This document shows positions 23,821 through 32,445 of a DNA stretch of 35,798 nt, piece after piece (the first letter of the stretch is position 1; every line of letters begins with the position of its first letter). The notes beneath the pieces are model-generated. The model saw only the letters and a list, made by a program, of their open reading frames with translations, had not been told where the DNA came from and made no database searches. The stretch covers positions 1 through 35,798 of the forward strand of contig JAFQFS010000155.1 in assembly GCA_017398585.1 (NCBI GenBank), read 5' to 3'. Both the position numbers and the translations under genes were made by a program. The DNA is from Clostridia bacterium (GTDB lineage Bacteria; Bacillota; Clostridia; Oscillospirales; CAG-272).

Positions 23821-26796
23821 TCAGATCACCGCCGCAAGGCTGCGCAGACGGATCTTGACCGCGCCGAGGTTCGTGATCTCGTCGATCTTGATCTGGGTGT
23901 AGTACTTTCTTTCGTTTTCAAGGATCCGCTTCACTTCGTCCGTGGTGATCGCGTCAACGCCGCAGCCGAACGAGACGAGCTGTACCAGCTGCACATCCTT
24001 GTTCTGCGTCGCGAAAACCGCGCTCCGGTACAGGCGGGAGTGGTATGTCCACTGGTTCAGGACATGTACATCCGGAGTGTCCGCGAGACGGTAGACCGCG
24101 TCTTCCGATACCACCGCGAATCCGAGCGATACCGCCAGCTTGTCGATGCCGTGACCGATCTCGCTGTCTACATGGTACGGACGTCCTGCAAGGATCATGA
24201 TGGGCTTGTTATGTTCTCTCGCCCACGCGACCGCGCGTTCACCTTCCTTCGCAATCGAATCCATGTACGCGTCGTATTCCGCAAAGCCGGCGTCGACCGC
24301 CTTCTTCACTTCGGCTTTTGTGAGGTCGCTGTAATGCGGCTTCAGTTCGCTGAACAGTCCGCGCGCGAGTTCCTTTTTGCTGTTCACGCTGAGATAGGGG
24401 TAAAGGAACCGCTTGTTGCGCAGGATGTCCATGTTGCCGCGCAGAAGTTCGCTGTAGTATGCCACAACCGGGCAGTTGTAGTGGTTGTCGGAGGCGTGTT
24501 CGTCGATGTTCCATGTCAGACGGGGATAGAAAATGGTGTCGACGCCCATCGCGACGAGCCGTTCGACGTGACCGTGCATGATCTTCGCCGGATAGCACGC
24601 CGTGTCGGACGGGATCGAGAACTGCCCGAGTTCGTACGTGCGGCGGCTGGAGTTGCCGGAGATGACCGTCGTGAAGCCGAGATGTTCGAAAATACCGTGC
24701 CACAGCGGGAGCAGCTCAAACATACCGAGCGCCATCGGGAATCCGATCACGCCGCGCTTTCCGACCGTTTCCGGAACCTTGTCCGGACACATGCCGAGAA
24801 GGAGGTTTCTCTTGTATTCGTGCAGGTTCGGGACATCCGCGTTCGCATTTGCCATGCCGAGCCCCTTTTCGCACTTGTTGCCGGAGATGAAGCGTTCTCC
24901 GCCCGAGAACGTGTTGACGGTCAGCAGACAGTTGTTCGTGCATCCGCGGCAGGTGGTCGTTTTGGAGGTGTGGGTGAATGAGATGAGATTTTCGCGGGAG
25001 ATCAGGTTTGTTTCCGCGGGAACGTGATCCTTCGCGTAGAGGGACGCGCCGTACGCCCCCATGAGTCCCGCAATCGCAGGACGGATGACGTCCCGTCCGA
25101 TCTCGCGTTCAAACGCACGGAGCACCGCGTCGTTGAGGAACGTGCCGCCCTGTACGACGATGTTCTGTCCAAGTTCGTCGGGAGAGTGCGCACGGATGAC
25201 CTTGTAGATCGCGTTCTTGACGACGCTCTGGGAAAGACCGGCAGAAATGTCTTCCACGGTCGCGCCGTCCTTCTGGGACTGCTTGACCTGTGAGTTCATG
25301 AAGACCGTGCAGCGGCTGCCGAGATTGACGGGCGCTTCCGCGAACAGACCCTTCTTTGCGAATTCTTCCGCGGTGTGGGACATGCTGCGTGCGAATGTTT
25401 CGATGAACGAGCCGCAGCCGGAGGAACAGGCTTCGTTCAGCATGATGCTGTCGACCGCGCCGTTCCGGATGCGGAAGCACTTGATGTCCTGCCCGCCGAT
25501 GTCGAGGATAAAGTCGACGTCGGGTTTGAAGTACTTTGCGGCGGTGTAGTGCGCGACGGTTTCAACGATGCCGTGATCCACGCCGAGTGCGTGACGGATC
25601 AGTTCTTCCCCGTAACCGGTGACGGCGGAGGAAACGATGTTCACGCGGTCGCCGCAGAGGTTGTAGATCTCGGTGAGCTGTGCGCGGACGATCTCGACGG
25701 GATTGCCGCGGTTGCTGCTGTAATACTGATAGAGGATGCGGCAGTCCTCACCGATGAGGGTGAGTTTGGTCGTGGTGCTGCCGCAGTCGATGCCGAGGTA
25801 AGCGTTTCCGCTGTAGTCGTGAATATCCACCAGATCAACGGTCGCTTTCGCGTGGCGTTCCGCAAATGCGCGGTACTCCTCCTGATTCCGGAACAGGGGT
25901 TCGGTACGCGCGGAGGTGGAAGCGATTTTTGCGTTTTCGATGGATTCAAGGAGAGAGTCGACCGTCCATGTCCGGTCGGACGCCGATTCGGAGTAGAGCG
26001 CTGCGCCGAGAGCAACGGCGATGCGGGCATACTCGGGGAAAATCGCGTTTTCCGGGGTGAGCTTCAGGGTTTCAACGAAGCGTTCGCGGAGTCCCTTGCA
26101 GAAATAGAGCGGACCGCCGAGGAACATGACGCGTCCCTCGATTTTTCTGCCCTGCGCGAGTCCGGCGATGGTCTGATTGACGACTGCCTGATAGATGCTC
26201 GCCGCCACGTCCGCTTTGGATGCGCCCTGGTTGAGCAGGGGCTGTACGTCGGTTTTTGCGAATACGCCGCAGCGGGAGGCGATGGGATAGAGTTTCTTGT
26301 GCTGAAGGGAGAGTTCGTCCAGTTCGTCGGGGGTGACATCGAGAAGGGACGCCATCTGGTCGATGAACGCACCCGTACCGCCGGCACAGGTACCGTTCAT
26401 ACGTTCGTCGCAGCCGCCGTCGAAGAAGATGATCTTCGCGTCCTCGCCGCCGAGTTCGATGACGGCGGAGGTGTCGGGTTCGATCTGACGGATGACTTCG
26501 CCGGTCGCCCAGACTTCCTGAACAAAGGGGATACCGGCCGCATTGGCAAGACCGAGGCCTGCCGAACCGGAGAGAGCGGCGGTGAAGGATTCTTTGCCGA
26601 TGATCTTACCGGCTTCACGGACGAGTCCGGTCAGGGTTTCGCGGATTTTCGCGAAGTGGCGGACGTAGCGTTCGAAGAGGAGTTTTCCCTGTTTCACGAC
26701 GGCGATTTTCGCGGTCGTGGAGCCGACGTCCAGCCCCATGGTGAGACCGGAATGGGTATGTTTATCAAGTGCGCTGTTGTTCAAATTCCGCACCAT
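23821..26796 (-). CDS. Acyl-CoA dehydratase activase-related protein (tandem BadF/BadG/BcrA-type ATPase domains + DUF2229-type region)
   Basis: Large cytosolic protein of 991 residues. Two ASKHA/BadF-type ATPase domains are visible: the first opens with GLDVGSTTAKIAVV (21-34) and contains NGTCAGGTGAF; the second opens with YLGIDCGSTTTKLTLIG and contains NEACSSGCGSFIETFA, the Cys pair typical of Fe-S-bearing activators. Next is a Cys-rich motif TTTCRGCTNNCLLTV...GNKCEKG, and then the DUF2229-type region ending VSFGCGVDAITTDEVKRIL. In many Clostridia this is fused to the HgdB-like part (about 1400 residues); here a stop separates them. AAAGG lies immediately before the ATG at 26796, so the true start may be a nearby downstream codon. 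Confidence 0.88.
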   Translation of the reverse strand: MVRNLNNSALDKHTHSGLTMGLDVGSTTAKIAVVKQGKLLFERYVRHFAKIRETLTGLVREAGKIIGKESFTAALSGSAGLGLANAAGIPFVQEVWATGEVIRQIEPDTSAVIELGGEDAKIIFFDGGCDERMNGTCAGGTGAFIDQMASLLDVTPDELDELSLQHKKLYPIASRCGVFAKTDVQPLLNQGASKADVAASIYQAVVNQTIAGLAQGRKIEGRVMFLGGPLYFCKGLRERFVETLKLTPENAIFPEYARIAVALGAALYSESASDRTWTVDSLLESIENAKIASTSARTEPLFRNQEEYRAFAERHAKATVDLVDIHDYSGNAYLGIDCGSTTTKLTLIGEDCRILYQYYSSNRGNPVEIVRAQLTEIYNLCGDRVNIVSSAVTGYGEELIRHALGVDHGIVETVAHYTAAKYFKPDVDFILDIGGQDIKCFRIRNGAVDSIMLNEACSSGCGSFIETFARSMSHTAEEFAKKGLFAEAPVNLGSRCTVFMNSQVKQSQKDGATVEDISAGLSQSVVKNAIYKVIRAHSPDELGQNIVVQGGTFLNDAVLRAFEREIGRDVIRPAIAGLMGAYGASLYAKDHVPAETNLISRENLISFTHTSKTTTCRGCTNNCLLTVNTFSGGERFISGNKCEKGLGMANANADVPNLHEYKRNLLLGMCPDKVPETVGKRGVIGFPMALGMFELLPLWHGIFEHLGFTTVISGNSSRRTYELGQFSIPSDTACYPAKIMHGHVERLVAMGVDTIFYPRLTWNIDEHASDNHYNCPVVAYYSELLRGNMDILRNKRFLYPYLSVNSKKELARGLFSELKPHYSDLTKAEVKKAVDAGFAEYDAYMDSIAKEGERAVAWAREHNKPIMILAGRPYHVDSEIGHGIDKLAVSLGFAVVSEDAVYRLADTPDVHVLNQWTYHSRLYRSAVFATQNKDVQLVQLVSFGCGVDAITTDEVKRILENERKYYTQIKIDEITNLGAVKIRLRSLAAVI

Positions 26797-26852
26797 CCTT
26801 TATTTATACAGAGTAACGCGAATGCACATGAGCGCATTCCACATCAGCTTAT

Positions 26853-26881
26853 ATGATACCGCAAAATACTCAGAAAGTCAA
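26853..26881 (-). promoter_or_regulatory. SigA promoter of the activase/dehydratase operon
   Basis: On the minus strand, TTGACT (26876-26881), 17 bp, TATCAT (26853-26858), about 57 nt upstream of the start at 26796. It is divergent from the promoter at 27006. Confidence 0.8.
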
Positions 26882-27005
26882 AGCTATTTTTTGAACAATT
26901 ATCGTAAAATGTAAACTTGTGTCGATGATTGCCTTCCGGAGATAGTACGAAGTGCGAAGAATCGGCGGATACAGGGAGAAAACGGTAGAATTTCTTCCGG
27001 TTTCC

Positions 27006-27034
27006 TTGACATTTGCTTTTTTGTGTATTATACT
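27006..27034 (+). promoter_or_regulatory. SigA promoter of lipoprotein paralog 2
   Basis: TTGACA (27006-27011), 17 bp, TATACT (27029-27034). The leader contains a small CGGGC(TTT)GCCCG hairpin (about 27063-27075) before the GAAAGAAGGAA ribosome site. Confidence 0.85.
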
Positions 27035-27108
27035 TAACAGGTATAGCTTATAATTGTGCCTCCGGGCTTTGCCCGATTGGAAAATATTAACGGAAAGAAG
27101 GAACATGA

Positions 27109-28590
27109 ATGAAGAACAGACTTCTCGCCCTTCTGCTCGCGCTTCTGATGCTCGGCGCGACGGCGTGCGGTGATCCGGCGGCGGACTCTGCCGGAAATAC
27201 TTCTGCGGGCGCGGACACTCCCGCAGCGGAAGAAGCTGAAACCGAGCCGGAGGATACCTCCGTCAAGACTGCGCTTCCGGACGATCTCGACTTTGCGGGC
27301 GCATCCTACCGTATCCACAACCTCGACAGCACGTCCTATTACGATACCATCGTTGCGTTCGAACAGAACGGCGACAACCTGAACGACGCCATCTATAACC
27401 GCGACCAGAAGCTGATGCAGGACCTCAACTTCAAGTTTGAGGAAACCGTCGGCAACCCGGACGCGCACGGCGGGCTGGTGCAGGAAACCAAGAATCTGAT
27501 TATGGCCGGTGACGACGCCTTTGACCAGTATATTCTTGTTGACTGGTCCGGCTACACGCTCGCGCAGGAAGGCTACGCCATCCCTGTGACCACTCTGCCG
27601 TATATTGACGTGACCCGTGAATACTGGTCGCAGTCCATTCACGAGGATATGTCCATCCGCGGCAAGCTCTACTTTGCCTTCGGCGACCACAATCTGTCCA
27701 CTTATGACAGCGTCAACGTCCTTCTCTACAACAAGGCGATGTCTACCGACCTGAATCTGGAAGACCATTACGGAACCGTTCTCGAAGGCACATGGACACT
27801 TGATAAAATGCAGTCCAACATGCAGCTTGCCGTGAACGACGTGGACGGCAATGGCACCTGGGACGAAAACGACCGCTACGGCATCACCTCGCACTCCAAG
27901 CAGGTTCTCCCCGTATTCTGGGTAGCATCCAATATGCGTACCATTGAAAAGAACGAAGAGGACGTTCCGGTCTTCTCCCTCTCCTCGAACGAAAAGTTCG
28001 CGACCATGTACGAACGTGTCCTGAGCATGATGCATGGCGACCATCTGCTGTTCATGTCCGACAGCTTCCCGGACTACGCGAACAACACGCTGTTCATCGG
28101 CGGCGGCGCTCTCTATAACATCGTCCGCGTGGCGTTCCTCCACTATTACCGCGACATGGACATCGACTACGGCATTATCCCCTACCCGAAGTGGGACGAA
28201 GCGCAGGAACAGTACTGCAGCCGTACCGAAGGTGCGTTCATCCACATCTACCCCTCCACGCTGACCCAGCATGACCTTGCCGGTGCCGTCACCGAAGCGA
28301 TGGCGTGCGCATCCCTCAACGAAATCATCCCCGTTTACTATGACGTTGTCCTCAAGAGCAAGTACACCCGTGACGCAAACTCCACGGCAATGCTCGACCT
28401 CATCTACGGCAACCGTTTCTATGACCTCGGCGATACCCTGTTCTGCGGCACCATCCGTGACGGCGTATTCGCAGGCAAATTCAAGAACAACGACGTCAAC
28501 CTCCAGAGCACGCTCAAGTCCCTGACCAAGATTTCCGAACGTACCATCAACAACTACGTCGAAGCCTTCGACAAGCTGGAACAGCCGTAA
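27109..28590 (+). CDS. Extracellular solute-binding lipoprotein (orphan), paralog 2
   Basis: 493 residues. The signal peptide ends in lipobox GATAC with Cys20, followed by an Ala/Glu/Thr-rich linker (about 21-60). The binding domain shares landmarks with the other three paralogs: GDNLNDAIYNR, YFAFGDHNLSTYDSVNVLLYNK, VLEGTWTLDKM, the Asp/Gly-rich calcium-loop-like DVDGNGTWDENDRYG, GIIPYPKWDEAQ and the closing ..AVTEAMACASLNEIIPVYYDVVLKSKYTRD. No permease is adjacent. It has a consensus-like promoter and strong terminator, so a single-gene unit with high expression. It probably binds oligosaccharides; the ligand is unknown. Confidence 0.85.
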   Translation: MKNRLLALLLALLMLGATACGDPAADSAGNTSAGADTPAAEEAETEPEDTSVKTALPDDLDFAGASYRIHNLDSTSYYDTIVAFEQNGDNLNDAIYNRDQKLMQDLNFKFEETVGNPDAHGGLVQETKNLIMAGDDAFDQYILVDWSGYTLAQEGYAIPVTTLPYIDVTREYWSQSIHEDMSIRGKLYFAFGDHNLSTYDSVNVLLYNKAMSTDLNLEDHYGTVLEGTWTLDKMQSNMQLAVNDVDGNGTWDENDRYGITSHSKQVLPVFWVASNMRTIEKNEEDVPVFSLSSNEKFATMYERVLSMMHGDHLLFMSDSFPDYANNTLFIGGGALYNIVRVAFLHYYRDMDIDYGIIPYPKWDEAQEQYCSRTEGAFIHIYPSTLTQHDLAGAVTEAMACASLNEIIPVYYDVVLKSKYTRDANSTAMLDLIYGNRFYDLGDTLFCGTIRDGVFAGKFKNNDVNLQSTLKSLTKISERTINNYVEAFDKLEQP

Positions 28591-28603
28591 TATACGGAAT
28601 TCC

Positions 28604-28641
28604 GCCGTACTCCCGTTTCCTCACGGGGGTACGGCTTTTTT
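28604..28641 (+). terminator. Intrinsic terminator after lipoprotein paralog 2
   Basis: A 13-bp stem GCCGTACTCCCGT / ACGGGGGTACGGC (one G-T pair), 6-nt loop, then T6. Confidence 0.93.
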
Positions 28642-28653
28642 GCGGTTTTTCCC

Positions 28654-28682
28654 TTGACAATCCCGCCGGAATATTGCATAAT
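28654..28682 (+). promoter_or_regulatory. SigA promoter of dapF
   Basis: TTGACA (28654-28659), 17 bp, CATAAT (28677-28682), 36 nt upstream of the ATG; GGGGGTG may serve as the ribosome site. Confidence 0.82.
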
Positions 28683-28717
28683 GTAGATGTAAAACCACAT
28701 CGGAACGGGGGTGTCCC

Positions 28718-29611
28718 ATGTCAAAGATCGCCTTTACGAAAATGCACGGAACCGGAAACGACTATATCTATCTCGATTTTCTTACGGGTTCTCCGTCCCC
28801 CGGGCTGACACCGGACGATATCCCGGCACTCTGTCCGGTTCTCGCCCCGCGCCATACGTCCGTGGGAGCGGACGGCATGGTCGGCATCTGTCCCGCACGG
28901 GATCCGCAGGCCGACGCAATGATGCGCATGTTCAACGCGGACGGAAGCGAATCGGCGATGTGCGGCAACGCCATCCGCTGTGTCGCGAAATTCCTGTACG
29001 ACCGCGGAATCGTGCGGAAGGAACGGATGGTCATCGAGACTCTGTCCGGTCTGAAATCACTCACGCTGACCGCGGAAGGAGGCGTATGTATCCGTGCGGC
29101 GGTGGACATGGGACATGCCGTGACGGATCCGGAGAGAGTGCCCGTATTGGGGGTTGATTCTCCCGTGATCGGAAGATCCTGCGAAATCGGCGGATATTCC
29201 TGCAGAAGTACGGTCCTCTCGATGGGGAATCCGCATTGCGTCCTGTTCACGGACGACAACGATTTTCTGCCGGACGATCCGGACGACATCGATCTCGCGG
29301 CGGTCGGACCGAAGTTTGAGAACGATCCGCGGTTTCCCGAGAGGGTGAACACGGAATTTGTTCGTGCGGTCGGGAAAAACGAACTTCGGATGCGCGTATG
29401 GGAACGCGGTTCCGGCGAGACGTACGCCTGCGGAACGGGAACGTGCGCAGCGGCCGCGGCGGCGGTGCTCTGCGGATACTGCGATGCGGACGAACCGATC
29501 CTCGTACATCTGCGCGGCGGCGGCCTGACGGTGATCGTCGGGGACGATCTGCATGTGACGCTGGAGGGACCGGCGGTCATGGTGTACGACGGAGTTTATT
29601 ATCTGAACTGA
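28718..29611 (+). CDS. dapF: Diaminopimelate epimerase
   Basis: Interconverts LL- and meso-diaminopimelate for lysine and peptidoglycan; 297 residues, slightly longer than usual. Both catalytic Cys motifs are intact: MCGNAIRC (Cys82) and YACGTGTCA (Cys238). The N-terminal FTKMHGTGNDYIYLD and FNADGSESA substrate-binding segments and NTEFV and WERGSGET are family hallmarks. It starts a transcription unit from a good promoter and is followed 50 nt later by the AAC(3)-fold gene. It confirms a meso-DAP-type cell wall or lysine pathway. Confidence 0.96.
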   Translation: MSKIAFTKMHGTGNDYIYLDFLTGSPSPGLTPDDIPALCPVLAPRHTSVGADGMVGICPARDPQADAMMRMFNADGSESAMCGNAIRCVAKFLYDRGIVRKERMVIETLSGLKSLTLTAEGGVCIRAAVDMGHAVTDPERVPVLGVDSPVIGRSCEIGGYSCRSTVLSMGNPHCVLFTDDNDFLPDDPDDIDLAAVGPKFENDPRFPERVNTEFVRAVGKNELRMRVWERGSGETYACGTGTCAAAAAAVLCGYCDADEPILVHLRGGGLTVIVGDDLHVTLEGPAVMVYDGVYYLN

Positions 29612-29661
29612 CGGTTGAAACAGAATAAAAATACAAATCACATACAGCAAAGGAACACATT

Positions 29662-30483
29662 ATGCATACCAAAGCCTCTATTATCAACGACCTTACCCGT
29701 ATGAACGCGCCCCGCAACAAGGTGGTGCTTGTTCATACGTCCCTGCGAGCGGTCGGCGAAGTCGAAGGACGCGGCGAAGCGTTTCTCGAAGCACTCATTG
29801 AATACTTCACCGCAGACGGCGGTCTTCTCCTGATCCCGACGCACACCTGGGCAAATCTCGGCGGAGAATCCGACATCACGCTCGACATGTCGTCCGACAA
29901 GACCTGCATCGGCACTCTTCCGGGGATCGCCGCCGTTCATCCGATGGCGCACCGTTCCCTGCATCCGACGCACTCCATGTCCGTATTCGACGGAAAGACG
30001 AAAACGGGCGAACCCGGTCCCGCGGAAGACTACATTGCCGGCGAAGTGATGGTCGATACCTCTACCTCCCCGAACGGCTGTTACGGACGCGTGTATGACA
30101 TGGGCGGGAAAATCCTGCTGATCGGAGTCGGCCACAACCGCGACACCTACCTGCACTCCGTTGAGGAACGCATGGACGTTCCGAACCGTCTGTCCGTGAA
30201 TCCGGTGAACATCAAAATCCGTCTGCTGTCCGGCGACGTGATCGAACGTCCGATCCGCCACCATCACGCGGTGGGCATCAAGGACGTTTCCGCGCGCTAT
30301 CCGAAGTATGAACCTGCGTTCCGTCTTCACGGCGCGGTCGAAGACGGCGTGATCGGAAATGCGTCGGTGCAGCTTTGCGACGCTCGGAAGATGGCGGAGG
30401 TCATGGCACTGGTCCGCGAACGCTCCGGCGGCATCGAACTGATGGCGGACGAGGAACCGCTTGACCCGAAATTTTACGAATAA
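29662..30483 (+). CDS. AAC(3)-family N-acetyltransferase-fold protein
   Basis: Acetyl-CoA-dependent N-acetyltransferase of the aminoglycoside 3-N-acetyltransferase/YokD fold; 273 residues. The typical N-terminal VLVHTSLRAVGEVEGRGEA, the LLLIPTHTW strand, the HPMAHRSLHPTHSMSVFDG segment with the conserved His, and ILLIGVGHNRDTYLHSVEE are present. The ribosome site is AAAGGAAC. It lies between dapF and a strong terminator, so is probably co-transcribed with dapF. Chromosomal members in anaerobes often have unknown natural substrates (amino sugars, peptidyl amines), so resistance cannot be claimed. Confidence 0.88.
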   Translation: MHTKASIINDLTRMNAPRNKVVLVHTSLRAVGEVEGRGEAFLEALIEYFTADGGLLLIPTHTWANLGGESDITLDMSSDKTCIGTLPGIAAVHPMAHRSLHPTHSMSVFDGKTKTGEPGPAEDYIAGEVMVDTSTSPNGCYGRVYDMGGKILLIGVGHNRDTYLHSVEERMDVPNRLSVNPVNIKIRLLSGDVIERPIRHHHAVGIKDVSARYPKYEPAFRLHGAVEDGVIGNASVQLCDARKMAEVMALVRERSGGIELMADEEPLDPKFYE

Positions 30484-30497
30484 GTCCCGCATGACAG

Positions 30498-30533
30498 AAC
30501 CGTACGGAAGTTCCGGCTCCCGTACGGTTTTTT
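30498..30533 (+). terminator. Intrinsic terminator after the acetyltransferase gene
   Basis: A 10-bp stem AACCGTACGG / CCGTACGGTT with a 12-nt loop, then T6, 14 nt after the stop. Confidence 0.92.
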
Positions 30534-30629
30534 GAACTGCATTATTAAATGCTATATAGTATATTGTGTATATTTGCTAAAATAAACTTGTAATTATTTA
30601 ATACAATTAACAAACTCGATGGCAAACTA

Positions 30630-30658
30630 TTGACGCAGGGCATAAAATGTGATATACT
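30630..30658 (+). promoter_or_regulatory. SigA promoter of the duplicated lipoprotein genes
   Basis: TTGACG (30630-30635), 17 bp, TATACT (30653-30658), over 200 nt upstream of the ATG at 30861. The AT-rich stretch before it (30534-30629) shows nothing else. Confidence 0.85.
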
Positions 30659-30664
30659 CCCTTT

Positions 30665-30783
30665 ATCCCAACCAAGAGGCGTGGCAAGAAAACCATACGT
30701 TGGTTTCCGCACGAAAAATGGCATATCGGTTGAAAATCGGTATAAAATAAAGAGGTCTGGAACGGATAGCAGACCTTTTTTTT
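30665..30783 (+). promoter_or_regulatory. Leader RNA ending in a strong intrinsic terminator (attenuator or small RNA)
   Basis: The transcript would begin with AACCAA (30670-30675) pairing with TTGGTT (30700-30705) around an inner GTGG/CCAT hairpin, then a single-stranded A/T-rich part containing two ATCGGT copies (30725, 30736 region), and then a 7-bp stem AGGTCTG / CAGACCT (30753-30776) with 8 T (30776-30783). The lipoprotein start lies 78 nt further on. Either the gene is controlled by termination or this is an independent roughly 118-nt RNA. No known riboswitch class was recognised. Confidence 0.6.
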
Positions 30784-30860
30784 GACAGAAAATCATGCGG
30801 AACCAAGAGATATGTTCCAATACACGCATCGAAAAATTCATCAATAAGGAGAATTTTATC

Positions 30861-32378
30861 ATGAAGAAAAATCTTGCTTTTCTTCTCGCCCTGCTGATGC
30901 TGGTTCCGACCTTTGCATCCTGTTCGGAACAGACATCCGGCGAAGACACCACCGGCGGTGAAGCCCCGACAGCGGGCGCTGAAGAAGCCGAAACTGAAGA
31001 AACCGAAGCTCCCGACCCGTTTGCGGACGTGGATTTCGGCGGACGTGACTTCCGTATCCTTACCTCCATTTACGTGAACGACTCCACGAACGCCGACAAG
31101 TTCATCCGCGGTACCGGCGAAACCAACGGTGAAATCGTCAACGACGCGGTATACGCGCGCAACCTGTTTGTTTCCGAACTCCTCGGCATCAACTTCGCGT
31201 TCACCGAATCGGACTACGGCTTTGCCGATGTAGCGACCAACCTCAAGAACCTCGCTCTCGCAGGCGCCGACGAATATGACATCATCGCAAACGACATTTA
31301 CCAGCTTGCGATCCTTGCATCCGACGGCTATCTCCGCAACATTTACAACAGCACCGTTCTCGACATTACGCAGCCCTACTGGTACGGCGACGCAATGCGT
31401 GACCTGCAGTTCATTGAAGGCGGTATGTACATGCTGCTCGGCGACTACTTCACCGACTGTCTTGCATCCGCACACACGCTGTTTGCGAACGAATCCATCC
31501 TGAACGACAACTACGGTTCCACCGAATACATCAACGAAATGGTATTCAACGGCAACTGGACGATCGACAACATGGTATCCATCTGCGAAACGGTTGCCCG
31601 CGACACCAACGGTGACGGTCAGATGACCGAAGGTGACCTGTTCGGCTACACCTGTATCGGTACCTGGGGTTCCGCAATTCCGGCGCTGATCGGTACCGGC
31701 GTACAGTACGTTGAACGTACCGACGAAGGCATTTCCTACTGCTACAACAACGAACGCTCCGTCAAGATTCTGGAACAGCTCAACAAGATGTACTGGAACA
31801 ACGGTACTCTGACCAGCATTGCGGACTTCACTTCCGCGGGTCTCCGTCAGGTATTTGCGAACGGCCAGACCGTTATCATGGGCTACAACCGTCTCGGCGA
31901 CCTTGAAAACCTCCGTGACATCGAATTCGGTGTAGGTATCATCCCGTATCCGAAGCTCGACGAAACACAGGAAAACTATGTAATTTCTCTCCACGACACC
32001 ACCGAAGTCGGCGTAATTCTCTCCACTCTCCCGCCGTCCAGCGATGAATTCGTTCACACCTGTCTCGAAGTTCTCTGCCGCGAAACCAACAAGCAGGTGA
32101 TCCCGCAGTGGTACGAAAACGCACTGAAGGTCAAGTACGTTGACGGTCAGGACGACGCGAAGATGATCGACCTCATCCACGACTCCATCACCTCTCCGTT
32201 TGCAGTTACCTACAATACCCTTCTCGGCAACTACATGCTTGCGACCGCGTTCCTTACTCCTCTCGGATCTCAGCAGACCGACTTCGCATCGAACTACAAG
32301 AAGATCGAAAAGGGTGCAAACAAGATGCTCGGCAGAGTTTACGAATCCTTTGCAAACAACCTTCTGAACGGCAACTGA
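30861..32378 (+). CDS. Extracellular solute-binding lipoprotein (orphan), paralog 3
   Basis: 505 residues, signal peptide with lipobox TFASC (Cys21), then a Glu/Thr/Ala-rich linker (about 22-60). It is a close tandem duplicate of the next gene: most of the binding domain is identical, including VNDAVYARNLFVSELLGI, MRDLQF.EGGMYMLLGDYFTDCLASAH, DTNGDGQMTEGDLFGYTCIGTWGSAIPALIGTGVQYVER and GVGIIPYPKLDE. DTNGDGQMTEGD fits a calcium-loop pattern. The true start is ATG 30861 with AAGGAGAATT upstream; an in-frame ATG at 30795 is rejected. It lies behind a long leader with an attenuator-like terminator. No permease is adjacent; the ligand is unknown. Confidence 0.87.
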   Translation: MKKNLAFLLALLMLVPTFASCSEQTSGEDTTGGEAPTAGAEEAETEETEAPDPFADVDFGGRDFRILTSIYVNDSTNADKFIRGTGETNGEIVNDAVYARNLFVSELLGINFAFTESDYGFADVATNLKNLALAGADEYDIIANDIYQLAILASDGYLRNIYNSTVLDITQPYWYGDAMRDLQFIEGGMYMLLGDYFTDCLASAHTLFANESILNDNYGSTEYINEMVFNGNWTIDNMVSICETVARDTNGDGQMTEGDLFGYTCIGTWGSAIPALIGTGVQYVERTDEGISYCYNNERSVKILEQLNKMYWNNGTLTSIADFTSAGLRQVFANGQTVIMGYNRLGDLENLRDIEFGVGIIPYPKLDETQENYVISLHDTTEVGVILSTLPPSSDEFVHTCLEVLCRETNKQVIPQWYENALKVKYVDGQDDAKMIDLIHDSITSPFAVTYNTLLGNYMLATAFLTPLGSQQTDFASNYKKIEKGANKMLGRVYESFANNLLNGN

Positions 32379-32445
32379 GAATAAGCGGATTTTTCCCTGA
32401 ATTCAGAAGAAATATATAACGAATAATATTAAGGAGGAAATTATC

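Noticed and set aside
29662-30483. Aminoglycoside resistance gene
   Set aside because: The AAC(3) fold is clear but the gene sits in a housekeeping context with dapF, with no mobile-element signs, so resistance is not supported.
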